From Pseudomonadota bacterium (GTDB lineage Bacteria > Pseudomonadota > Gammaproteobacteria > Burkholderiales > Burkholderiaceae_C): DNA of 14,465 bases. The first letter of the stretch is position 1. Each line of letters starts with the position of its first letter. The stretch spans positions 1 through 14,465 of the forward strand of contig JAEWBU010000423.1 in assembly GCA_023390985.1 (NCBI GenBank), given 5' to 3'. This document shows positions 1 to 7,013 of this stretch, one piece after another. Position numbers and translations under genes: made by a program. A model generated the notes under the pieces. That model made no database searches, was not told the origin of the DNA, and worked only from the letters and a program-made list of their open reading frames with translations.

Positions 1-1
1 G

Positions 2-328
2 CACCAGGCGCTGGACGCGCAACTGGCACGCATGCGCGCCCTGCAGCAGCAGGCGCAGGCGCTGCAAGGCCAGCCCAGGCAGAACCAGGACGAGTCGATG
101 CGCATGCTCGAGTCCTCGGTCCGGCAGCGGCTGGGCACCAGCGCGCGCATGGTGGTGGCCGGCGATCGCGTCACGCTCACCCTGACCAACACGCCGCCCG
201 ATGCCCTGGCCAGCTGGCTGTCGCAGGCCCGGGTCAACGCCCGGGCCGTGCCCGCCGAAACGCGCCTCACCCGCGGCGCGGGCGGCGGCTGGGACGGCAC
301 GGTGGTCCTCACCCTGCCGCCGCGCTGA
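2..328 (+). CDS. gspM: Type II secretion system protein GspM, C-terminal part (5' end outside window)
   Basis: This is the C-terminal part (about 108 residues) of GspM. The frame is open to the left edge, so the N-terminal cytoplasmic and transmembrane part is missing. GspM is a bitopic inner-membrane protein that pairs with GspL in the T2SS assembly platform and links the GspE ATPase to the pseudopilus. The visible part has a charged, Gln-rich helix (coiled-coil-like, about the first 35 residues), then a ferredoxin-like beta-alpha-beta fold with MVVAGDRVTLTLTNTPPDAL and a closing strand TVVLTLPPR. This matches the periplasmic domain of the family. The identification rests on that pattern and, more strongly, on position: gspN follows 20 bp later, then gspD and gspE. 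The stop is TGA at 326-328. Confidence 0.85.
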   Translation, partial: HQALDAQLARMRALQQQAQALQGQPRQNQDESMRMLESSVRQRLGTSARMVVAGDRVTLTLTNTPPDALASWLSQARVNARAVPAETRLTRGAGGGWDGTVVLTLPPR

Positions 329-348
329 CCTGCCGGAAGACGCAAGAG

Positions 349-1143
349 TTGGCGCGCACCCGCATCAAACCCGTCGCTTCCGCTCCCTGGCGCTGGGCCG
401 TTGCCGGCCTGGTGCTCGGCCTGTTGGTCGCCTTGCCGGCCTTCCTGCCGGCGTCCTGGCTGGCCGGACGCATCGTCGCGGCCACCGGCCAGCAGGTCCA
501 GCTCATCGATCCGCGCGGCACGGTCTGGAACGGTTCCGCCCGCCTGGTGCTCACCGGCGGCGCCGGCAGCAGCGACGCCGCCGCCCTGCCCACCCGCCTG
601 ACATGGCGCATGCGCCCGGGCTTCGGCGGCCTGCACGTCGCGTTGGCCGCGGAGTGCTGCACGCCGGCGCCGCTGTCGTTCGACTGGCGCCCGCGCTGGG
701 GCGGCGCTTCGCTTCGCGTGGCCGACGGCCAGTCCCAGTGGCCGGCGTCGCTGCTGGCCGGCCTGGGCACGCCCTGGAACACGCTCCAGCTCGACGGTGA
801 CCTGCTCCTTCAAACGCAGGCGCTCTCACTAGAATGGTCCGAAGGCCGATTGGCCGTCAACGGGAGGGCGGAGATGACCGCTCAACGCGTGGCTTCGCGC
901 GTGTCCACACTGCGTCCCCTCGGCAGCTACCGGTTGGTGCTCGCAGGCGGCGCCGTGCCCACGGTGCAACTGTCCACGCTCGAAGGCGCCCTGCAACTCA
1001 CGGGCAACGGGCAATGGGTCGGATCGCGGCTTCGCTTCACCGGCGAAGCCAGCGCCGCGCCCGACCGCGAGGCCGCCCTGGCCAACCTCCTGAACATCAT
1101 CGGCCGCCGCAACGGCGCGCGCTCCATCATCACCATAGGTTGA
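349..1143 (+). CDS. gspN: Type II secretion system protein GspN
   Basis: A 264-aa bitopic inner-membrane protein of the T2SSN family. It has a short basic N-terminus, one hydrophobic segment at about residues 15-35, then a beta-rich periplasmic domain with the family-type stretch IDPRGTVWNGSARL near residue 50. GspN is an accessory T2SS component found in only some systems; its precise role is unsettled. I chose the TTG at 349: it lies 20 bp after the gspM stop, has a GGAAGA Shine-Dalgarno-like site just upstream, and puts the membrane segment close to the N-terminus. No in-frame ATG gives a protein that keeps this segment. The stop at 1141-1143 is 5 bp before gspD, so it is clearly in the same operon. 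The length is normal for the family (about 250-270). Confidence 0.88.
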   Translation: MARTRIKPVASAPWRWAVAGLVLGLLVALPAFLPASWLAGRIVAATGQQVQLIDPRGTVWNGSARLVLTGGAGSSDAAALPTRLTWRMRPGFGGLHVALAAECCTPAPLSFDWRPRWGGASLRVADGQSQWPASLLAGLGTPWNTLQLDGDLLLQTQALSLEWSEGRLAVNGRAEMTAQRVASRVSTLRPLGSYRLVLAGGAVPTVQLSTLEGALQLTGNGQWVGSRLRFTGEASAAPDREAALANLLNIIGRRNGARSIITIG

Positions 1144-1148
1144 CCGTC

Positions 1149-3386
1149 ATGAACCTCTCACGTGCCCTGGTTTTCCTCCTGGCGGCCGCCACGCTGGCCG
1201 GCGGCGCGCACGCGCAGCGGGCGCGCGAACCGCAGCGCGCACGCGAGCCGGTGACGCTGAACTTCGTCAACGCCGAGATCGAGGCGGTGGCGCGCACCAT
1301 GGCCGCCATCACGGGCCGGAACATCGTGGTCGATCCGCGGGTGAAGGGCACGATGTCGCTGTCCACCGAACGGCCGGTGGCGCCGCAGGCCGCGTTCAAC
1401 CAGTTCGTCTCCACGCTGCGCCTGTCCGGCTTCACCGTGGTCGATTCGGGCGGCCTGCTGAAGGTGGTGCCCGAGGCCGACGCGAAGCTGCAGACCGGCT
1501 CGGTGTCGGTCGGCTCGCCGCCCGGCGGCGCGCAGGTGGTCACGCAGATCTTCCGGCTGAACCACGAGAGCGCCAACAACCTGGTGCCGATCCTGCGGCC
1601 GCTGATCAGCCCGAACAACACGATCAACGTGAACCCCGGCAACAACTCGCTGGTGATCACCGACTACGCGGACAACCTGCAGCGCATCGGCCGGATCATC
1701 TCGGCGCTGGACAACCCCAACGCCACCGACGTCGAGGTCATCACGCTGAAGAACGGCCTGGCGTCGGATCTCGCGCCCGTGGTGCAGCGCCTGGTGGACG
1801 CGGGCGGCGCCACGCCCGCCGCGGCCGGCCAGGGCCAGGCCGACACCTCGTTCCGCACCACCGTCATCGCCGAGCCGCGCAGCAACGCGCTGATCGTGCG
1901 TGCCGCCAACCCGGCGCGGCTGAACCTGGTGCGCAGCCTGGTCGACCGGCTGGACCAGCCGACCGCGCAGAACCCCACGGGCAACATCTACGTCGTCTAC
2001 CTGAAGAACGCCGACGCCGTTCGGCTGGCCACCACCCTGCGCGCGGCGATGGCGGGCCTGGCCACCGGCGCCACGGCCGGCGGAGCGGCCAGCCCGTTCC
2101 CCGGCACGCCGGGCACCATCAATACCGGCCTGGCGACGCCCGCGTCGTCCGGCCTCGGCGCGACCAGCGGCATCGGCGGCGCGAGCCCGGCGACGGCCGC
2201 CGCGCAGCCGCTGGCCCAGCCGTCCACCGGCGGCCAGATCCAGGCCGACCAGGCCACCAACTCGCTGATCATCACCGCGCCCGAGCCGCAGTACCGCCAG
2301 CTGCGCGCGGTGATCGACCGGCTGGATTCGCGCCGCGCCCAGGTGTTCGTCGAGAGCCTGATCGTCGAAGTCAACGCCGACAAGGCGGCCGAGTTCGGCA
2401 TCCAGTGGCAGAACGCCTTCGGCAGGAGCGGCGACAAGAACATCGGCGTGCTGGGCACCAACTTCAACGCCGGCGGCGCCAACATCATCAACCTGCAGCT
2501 GGGCGCCTCCAGCGGCAACATCACCGCGCCCTCGACCGGCATCAACCTGGGCCTGCTGCGCAACATCAACGGCACCTACATCCTGGGCGCGCTGGCGCGA
2601 TTCCTGGAATCGAACGTCGACGCCAACATCCTCTCCACGCCCAACCTGCTGACGCTGGACAACGAGGAAGCGCGCATCGTCATCGGCCAGAACGTTCCGT
2701 TCGTCACCGGCCAGTTCACCAACACCGGCGCCACCAACGGTTCCGTGAACCCGTTCCAGACCATCGAGCGCAAGGACGTCGGCCTGACGCTGCGGGTGCG
2801 CCCGCAGATCAGCGAGAACGGCACGGTGAAGATGCAGATCTTCCAGGAGACCTCCAGCGTGCAGACGGCCTCCATCACCTCGCCCACCGGCCTGATCACC
2901 AACAAGCGCTCGATCGAATCGAACGTGCTGGTGGACGACGGGGCCATCGTGGTGCTGGGCGGCCTGCTGCAGGACGAATACAACGGCAACCAGGAGAAGG
3001 TGCCGGGCCTGGGCGACGTGCCCGTGCTGGGCAACCTGTTCAAGAGCGAGGCGCGCAGCCGCCGCAAGACCAACCTGATGGTGTTCCTGCGGCCGGTGGT
3101 GGTGCGCGACGCGGCGCAGACCGACGAGATCTCGCTGGACCGCTACGACCTGATGCGCCTCAAGCAGGAAGGCGCCCAGCCTTCGCCCAGCGTGCTGGTG
3201 CCGATCAACTCCGGCCCGGTGCTGCCGGTGCAGGCCAGCCGTCCGCCGGTGCCGGTCGCGCCGACCAGCCCGGCGGTCCCGGCCGAGCAGGCCGTCATTC
3301 CGGCCCCCACGCCCGCGCCGCCCCTGCCGCAGGCCGAGCCGCTGCCGCCCGCAACTCCGAGCGCCCCCGCGGCTCCAACGCGCTGA
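1149..3386 (+). CDS. gspD: Type II secretion system secretin GspD
   Basis: A 745-aa outer-membrane secretin that forms the T2SS exit channel. A Sec signal peptide (residues 1-22, hydrophobic core then AHA) is followed by a short RAREP duplication. Next come N0 (about 35-115), N1 (127-190), N2 (195-270) and N3 (278-395), then the secretin barrel (about 396-655) with the signature VVLGGLLQDEYNGNQEKVPG near 601-620 and LMVFLRP at 643-649. N3 is split by a Gly/Ala/Ser/Thr-rich loop at 303-360. After the barrel comes an amphipathic stretch and about 55 residues of Pro/Ala-rich tail (690-745) where many T2SS secretins have a pilotin-binding S domain. The start ATG is 5 bp after gspN, and AGGTTGA in the gspN end may serve as its ribosome binding site. 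The stop TGA overlaps the gspE start (TGATG). Confidence 0.96.
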   Translation: MNLSRALVFLLAAATLAGGAHAQRAREPQRAREPVTLNFVNAEIEAVARTMAAITGRNIVVDPRVKGTMSLSTERPVAPQAAFNQFVSTLRLSGFTVVDSGGLLKVVPEADAKLQTGSVSVGSPPGGAQVVTQIFRLNHESANNLVPILRPLISPNNTINVNPGNNSLVITDYADNLQRIGRIISALDNPNATDVEVITLKNGLASDLAPVVQRLVDAGGATPAAAGQGQADTSFRTTVIAEPRSNALIVRAANPARLNLVRSLVDRLDQPTAQNPTGNIYVVYLKNADAVRLATTLRAAMAGLATGATAGGAASPFPGTPGTINTGLATPASSGLGATSGIGGASPATAAAQPLAQPSTGGQIQADQATNSLIITAPEPQYRQLRAVIDRLDSRRAQVFVESLIVEVNADKAAEFGIQWQNAFGRSGDKNIGVLGTNFNAGGANIINLQLGASSGNITAPSTGINLGLLRNINGTYILGALARFLESNVDANILSTPNLLTLDNEEARIVIGQNVPFVTGQFTNTGATNGSVNPFQTIERKDVGLTLRVRPQISENGTVKMQIFQETSSVQTASITSPTGLITNKRSIESNVLVDDGAIVVLGGLLQDEYNGNQEKVPGLGDVPVLGNLFKSEARSRRKTNLMVFLRPVVVRDAAQTDEISLDRYDLMRLKQEGAQPSPSVLVPINSGPVLPVQASRPPVPVAPTSPAVPAEQAVIPAPTPAPPLPQAEPLPPATPSAPAAPTR

Positions 3387-4780
3387 TGGCCAACCGCTAC
3401 CCCCTGCCCTACGGTTTCGCCCGCAGCCACCAGCTGCTGGTGGAGGACGACGGCAACGCCGTCACGCTCTGGCATGCGGCCGCTCCCGCGCCCAGCGCCT
3501 GGAGCGAGGTCATGCGCAAGTTCCAGGTGCGCGCGCTGCAGCAGCTCGACCCCGACGCGCTGGCCCAGCGCATCAGCGCGGCCTACGCGCAGGGCGAGTC
3601 GAGCGCGGCCACGGTGGTCAGCGAGGTGCAGAACGAGGCCGACCTGTCGCGCATGATGCAGGAGCTGCCGGCGGTGGAAGACCTGCTGGAGACCAGCGAC
3701 GACGCGCCCATCATCCGCATGCTGAACGCGCTGCTGACCCAGGCCGCGCGCGACGGCGCCAGCGACATCCACATCGAGCCCTACGAGCGCCACTCCTCGG
3801 TTCGCTTCCGCGTCGACGGCACGCTGCGCGAGGTGGTGCAACCCAACCGCGCGCTGCACGCGGCGCTGATCTCGCGCCTGAAGATCATGGCCGACCTCGA
3901 CATCGCCGAGAAACGCCTGCCGCAGGACGGCCGCATCTCGCTGCGCATCGGCACCCGCGCCGTCGACGTGCGCGTGTCCACGCTGCCCAGCGCGCACGGC
4001 GAGCGCGCGGTGCTGCGTCTGCTGGACAAGAGCGAGAGCAAGCTGAGCCTCGAAGCCGTGGGGATGACGGGCGAAACGCTGCGGCGCTTCCTCGGGCTGA
4101 TCGAACAGCCGCACGGCATCATCCTGGTGACCGGCCCCACCGGTTCGGGCAAGACCACCACGCTGTACGCGGCGCTGTCGCGGCTGGACGCCGGCAGCAG
4201 CAACATCATGACGGTGGAGGACCCGATCGAGTACGAACTGCCCGGCATCGGCCAGACGCAGGTCAACGCCAAGATCGACCTCAATTTCGCCAAGGCCCTG
4301 CGCGCCATCCTGCGCCAGGACCCCGACGTGATCATGATCGGCGAGATCCGCGATTACGAGACCGCTCAGATCGCGATCCAGGCCTCGCTCACCGGCCACC
4401 TAGTGCTGGCCACGCTGCACACCAACGACGCGGCGAGCGCGGTCACCCGCCTCACCGACATGGGCGTCGAGCCGTTCCTGCTCAGCTCCTCGCTGCTGGG
4501 CGTGCTGGCCCAGCGGCTGGTGCGCAAGCTCTGCCCCGTGTGCGGCGGCAAGGGCTGCGGCGAATGCGGCCAGACCGGCTACCAGGGCCGCACGGGCGTG
4601 TTCGAGCTGATGCTGGCCGACGAGAAGGTCCGCACGCTGATCCACAACCGCGCGTCCGAGGCCGAGATCCGCGACGCCGCGCTGGCCGAGGGCATGACCC
4701 TGATGCGCGACGACGGCGAGCGGCTGGTGCGCGAAGGCATCACCTCGCGCGAGGAAGTCCTGCGGGTCACCCGCGACTGA
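3386..4780 (+). CDS. gspE: Type II secretion system ATPase GspE
   Basis: A 464-aa cytoplasmic hexameric ATPase that drives pseudopilus assembly, docking on GspL. Its N-terminal domain (about 1-95) is short and divergent. The catalytic part holds ASDIHIEP (125-132), Walker A GPTGSGKT (250-257), the Asp box around VEDPIEYELPG (277-287), Walker B DVIMIGEIRD (314-323) and the His box GHLVLATLHTNDAA (337-350). The cysteine metal site is unusually compact: C383-x2-C386 and C391-x2-C394 are separated by only four residues, whereas family members usually have a loop of roughly 30. GYQGRTGVFEL follows as usual. The total length is slightly below the usual 490-500, largely because of that loop. The start overlaps the gspD stop, so translation is probably coupled. 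It is the last T2SS gene on this side; gspF is not downstream. Confidence 0.96.
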   Translation: MANRYPLPYGFARSHQLLVEDDGNAVTLWHAAAPAPSAWSEVMRKFQVRALQQLDPDALAQRISAAYAQGESSAATVVSEVQNEADLSRMMQELPAVEDLLETSDDAPIIRMLNALLTQAARDGASDIHIEPYERHSSVRFRVDGTLREVVQPNRALHAALISRLKIMADLDIAEKRLPQDGRISLRIGTRAVDVRVSTLPSAHGERAVLRLLDKSESKLSLEAVGMTGETLRRFLGLIEQPHGIILVTGPTGSGKTTTLYAALSRLDAGSSNIMTVEDPIEYELPGIGQTQVNAKIDLNFAKALRAILRQDPDVIMIGEIRDYETAQIAIQASLTGHLVLATLHTNDAASAVTRLTDMGVEPFLLSSSLLGVLAQRLVRKLCPVCGGKGCGECGQTGYQGRTGVFELMLADEKVRTLIHNRASEAEIRDAALAEGMTLMRDDGERLVREGITSREEVLRVTRD

Positions 4781-4967
4781 GTCGCGGTCGAACCACCCGC
4801 TCGGGCACGCTCGGCTTGCCCGGCAATCTCACCGGCGGGTTCTCGAGCTCCTCGTCTTCCGACGGCGGCATCCTGGGCCTGTTGTCGCCCGGCTGCGGAT
4901 CCGGGTTGTTCACGGGCGGCACGTTCTCCGGCGCCGGCACGTCGTGCAGCTTCAGCTCCGGATTCAT
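4767..4967 (-). CDS. Small proline-rich hypothetical protein (66 aa)
   Basis: I do not recognise this protein. It is 66 aa with no membrane segment or signal peptide, rich in Pro, Asn and acidic residues in the middle (SEDEELENPP) and ending basic (RPRLSRG), so probably disordered. It has no Cys, Trp or Tyr. The ATG overlaps the stop of the upstream small gene as ATGA (4964-4967), which argues that both are real and translationally coupled. An AAGGG about 10 bp upstream could help initiation. The 3' end runs 14 bp into the convergent gspE gene. Pro-rich composition alone can arise by chance in GC-rich DNA; the coupled start is the main support. Confidence 0.6.
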   Translation of the reverse strand: MNPELKLHDVPAPENVPPVNNPDPQPGDNRPRMPPSEDEELENPPVRLPGKPSVPERVVRPRLSRG

Positions 4968-5185
4968 CCGCGTTCACCCTTGGGCGTGTCGGTGCGACCG
5001 CTCTCGACGACGGGATCGTCCTCCTCGTCCTCGATGTCGGCGGCCATCGGCTTGGGCTTGTCCGGCAACGGAGGCCGCCGCTCGATGTCGGGCTTTCCGG
5101 CGATCTCGCGCTTGGCCTGCGGGATCTGCTTGTCCTCGGGCATGCGCTCCATGTCTTGCGGGTCGGGCGTGGTGTCGGTGGGCAT
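4964..5185 (-). CDS. Small charged, proline-rich hypothetical protein (73 aa)
   Basis: A 73-aa protein of unknown function, hydrophilic throughout. It has an N-terminal Pro/Asp-rich part (MPTDTTPDPQDMERMPEDKQ), a basic middle (IERRPPLPDKPKP) and an acidic patch (DIEDEEDD); it has no Cys, Trp or Tyr and is probably disordered. I chose the ATG at 5183-5185 because AGGAG sits 8 bp upstream (5194-5198 on the complementary strand), the best ribosome binding site in this part of the window. The open frame continues further upstream, but only as a shadow of the HAD gene. It is the first gene of a two-gene unit with the 66-aa gene (ATGA overlap). Its similarity in composition to that protein may mean an old duplication, but no clear alignment is visible. 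The family is not recognised. Confidence 0.72.
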   Translation of the reverse strand: MPTDTTPDPQDMERMPEDKQIPQAKREIAGKPDIERRPPLPDKPKPMAADIEDEEDDPVVESGRTDTPKGERG

Positions 5186-5193
5186 GTCGATAG

Positions 5194-5198
5194 CTCCT
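5194..5198 (-). promoter_or_regulatory. Ribosome binding site AGGAG of the 73-aa small gene
   Basis: On the - strand AGGAG lies 8 bp before the ATG at 5185. It decides the start of the small gene, since the open reading frame itself extends far upstream. Confidence 0.65.
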
Positions 5199-5304
5199 GC
5201 GTAGTTGCGCTGGATGTGCTCTGCATGCTGGACCGCACGGCGGGCTGCCGCACTCGGCGCCGCGCGCGGCTTGCTGTCAGCCCACGCCGACAGGGCTCGG
5301 CCGT

Positions 5305-6003
5305 TCAGGCCCCGAGCCGGTCCGCCAGGTCGGTGAGGCTGGTGCAGTGCAGGTCGTTGGCGGGCCGCGGCGACACGTCCTTCGGATGGGCCGCGCCGAA
5401 CTCGAGCGGCCGCTCGATGTAGGCGGTGCGCAGCCCGCAACGCCGGGCGCCCTCCAGGTCGTCGTGATGGGCCGCCACCAGCATCACCTGCTCGGGCGCC
5501 AGATCGAACACCTTCGCGACGCCCAGGTAGGTGGCCGGGTCGGGCTTGTACGCGCGGAACACCTCGGCCGACAGCACGCAGTCCCACGGCAGTCCGGCGC
5601 GCTTGGCCATGCGGGTGAGCAGCCCGATGTTGCCGTTGGACAGCGTGCAGATGACATGGTTGCGCTTGAGCCGCGAGAGCCCGGCAACGCTGTCGGGCCA
5701 CGGGTCGAGCCGGTGCCACACCCGGTTCAGCTCGGCGCGTTCGGCTTCGCCGAGATGGTCGAGGCCGAACTGCGGCAGGATGCCGTCGAGGATCATGCGA
5801 TGCAGGTCGTCGATCAGGGTCCAGCCGAGTTCACCGCTCGCCACGCGCGCCATCGCCGGCTTGTAGCCGGCACGCCAGGCCCGCGCGAAAGCATCGCCGT
5901 CCACCTGCGGATCGCGCTCGCGCATCTCGCGCACGATGCTGCCGTGCCAGTCGACCACCGTGCCGAAGATGTCGAACGCGAGGACCTTCACCGGCGCGGC
6001 CAT
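5305..6003 (-). CDS. HAD-superfamily hydrolase, haloacid dehalogenase type II-like
   Basis: A 232-aa protein matching the length of L-2-haloacid dehalogenases. Motif I is FDIFGTVVDW, with the Asp11 nucleophile and Thr15. The cap domain follows, including WRAGYKPAMAR (Arg53 may be the substrate carboxylate-binding Arg). Motif II is LSNGN (Ser122, Asn123), the Lys motif is AYKPDPATY (Lys153, Tyr159), and motif III is VAAHHDDLEGA (Asp181/182). In characterised dehalogenases the last motif carries Ser and Asn (S175 and N177 in L-DEX numbering); here they appear to be Ala and His. Dehalogenation is therefore not assured, and hydrolysis of a phosphate or another 2-substituted acid is possible. It is the last gene of the dadA-like/bug/HAD unit: its ATG is 1 bp from the bug stop, with AAGGTGG as the ribosome binding site inside the bug end. 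Confidence 0.88.
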   Translation of the reverse strand: MAAPVKVLAFDIFGTVVDWHGSIVREMRERDPQVDGDAFARAWRAGYKPAMARVASGELGWTLIDDLHRMILDGILPQFGLDHLGEAERAELNRVWHRLDPWPDSVAGLSRLKRNHVICTLSNGNIGLLTRMAKRAGLPWDCVLSAEVFRAYKPDPATYLGVAKVFDLAPEQVMLVAAHHDDLEGARRCGLRTAYIERPLEFGAAHPKDVSPRPANDLHCTSLTDLADRLGA

Positions 6004-6004
6004 T

Positions 6005-6988
6005 TCAATCCACCTTCACGTGGGCGGCCTTGATGACGCGCTCCCACTTGGGAACCTCGGCCTCGATCAGCGCGCGGAACTGCTCCGGCGTCGAGCCGCC
6101 GACCAGGAAGCCCTGGCTGCCGAAGAACTCCCTGATGTCGGGCGACTCGAGCGCCTTCACCACCTCGGTGTTGATGCGCGCCAGCACGTCGCGCGGCACG
6201 CCGGCCGGCGCGAACAGGCCCTGCCACGACGTCGCTTCGAAGCGCTCCAGGCCGGGCACGCCGCTCTCGGCGATGGTGGGCACCTCCGGCAGCATGGGAT
6301 GGCGGCGGGCCGAGGTGACGGCGATCGGCCGCACCTTGCCCGCGCGGATCTGCGGCAGCAGCACCAGGAAGTCGCCGAACATCGATTGCAGGCTGCCTCC
6401 CAGCATGTCGTTGAGCGCGGGCGCGCTGCCCTTGTACGGCACGTGCATCAGCCGCGCGTTCGTGGCCAGGTTGAACATCTCGCCCGTCAAATGCATCGAG
6501 GTTCCGTTGCCGGGCGTGCCGTAGGTGATGGAATCAGCCTTGGACGCCGCGATGTAGTCACGCACCGTGCGCAGCGGACTGGCGCTGCCCACCGCCAGCA
6601 CCAGCGGCGCCGAGACCACCATGCTCACCGGCGTGAAATCGCGCAGCGTGTCATAGGGCAGCCTGGGGTAGAGGCTGGCCGCGATCGCGTTGCTGCCGGT
6701 CACGCCCATCAGCAGCGTGTGGCCATCCGGCGTGGACTTGGCCACCTGGTCGGCGCCCGTCGTGCCGCCGGCGCCGGGCTTGTTCTCCACCACGACCGGC
6801 TGCCCGAGCGACACGGCCAGCTTCTCGCCCAGCCGCCGCGCCAGCAGGTCGGTGCTGCCGCCCGGCGGGAACGGCACCACCAGGCGGATCGGCTTGCCGG
6901 GAAACGCGGCCTGCGCGCGCGAAAGCGCAGGCAAGGCGGCCAGCGCGGCGAAGGCGGTGAAGTGGCGGCGGCGGAGGGTGTTCGACAT
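6005..6988 (-). CDS. Bug-family (TctC-like) tripartite tricarboxylate transporter substrate-binding protein
   Basis: A 327-aa periplasmic binding protein that would capture a small carboxylate or related ligand. A signal peptide at residues 1-27 (RRRHF, hydrophobic core, SRAQA) has an RRxF pattern that could also use the Tat route. The family motifs are VPFPPGGSTD (38-47), VENKPGAGGT (67-76), a ligand loop YGTPGNGTSMHL (156-167), VPYKG (183-187) and PEVPTIAESGVPG (234-246). The length is typical. No TctA or TctB permease is nearby, which is usual for the many orphan Bug proteins of Burkholderiales, so it probably shares a permease encoded elsewhere or acts as a sensor. AGGA sits about 10 bp before the ATG. 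It lies 25 bp after the oxidoreductase gene and 1 bp before the HAD gene. Confidence 0.95.
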   Translation of the reverse strand: MSNTLRRRHFTAFAALAALPALSRAQAAFPGKPIRLVVPFPPGGSTDLLARRLGEKLAVSLGQPVVVENKPGAGGTTGADQVAKSTPDGHTLLMGVTGSNAIAASLYPRLPYDTLRDFTPVSMVVSAPLVLAVGSASPLRTVRDYIAASKADSITYGTPGNGTSMHLTGEMFNLATNARLMHVPYKGSAPALNDMLGGSLQSMFGDFLVLLPQIRAGKVRPIAVTSARRHPMLPEVPTIAESGVPGLERFEATSWQGLFAPAGVPRDVLARINTEVVKALESPDIREFFGSQGFLVGGSTPEQFRALIEAEVPKWERVIKAAHVKVD

Positions 6989-7013
6989 GAGATCAGTCCT
7001 CGCAAGAAGAATC

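Noticed and set aside
834..1148. Upstream extension of the gspD frame
   Set aside because: It lies in gspN in another frame and gives an Arg-rich stretch with no signal peptide; the ATG at 1149 starts a perfect Sec leader.
5274..5297. Possible hairpin after the HAD gene (AGCCC/GGGCT, with CTGTC/GACAG nearby)
   Set aside because: The stem is only 5 bp with a 9-nt loop and no T-run on the - strand, so it does not support an intrinsic terminator call.
5186..5719. Upstream extension of the 73-aa small gene's frame through the HAD gene
   Set aside because: It is an Arg/Ala-rich shadow of the HAD gene; the AGGAG at 5194-5198 supports the start at 5185.
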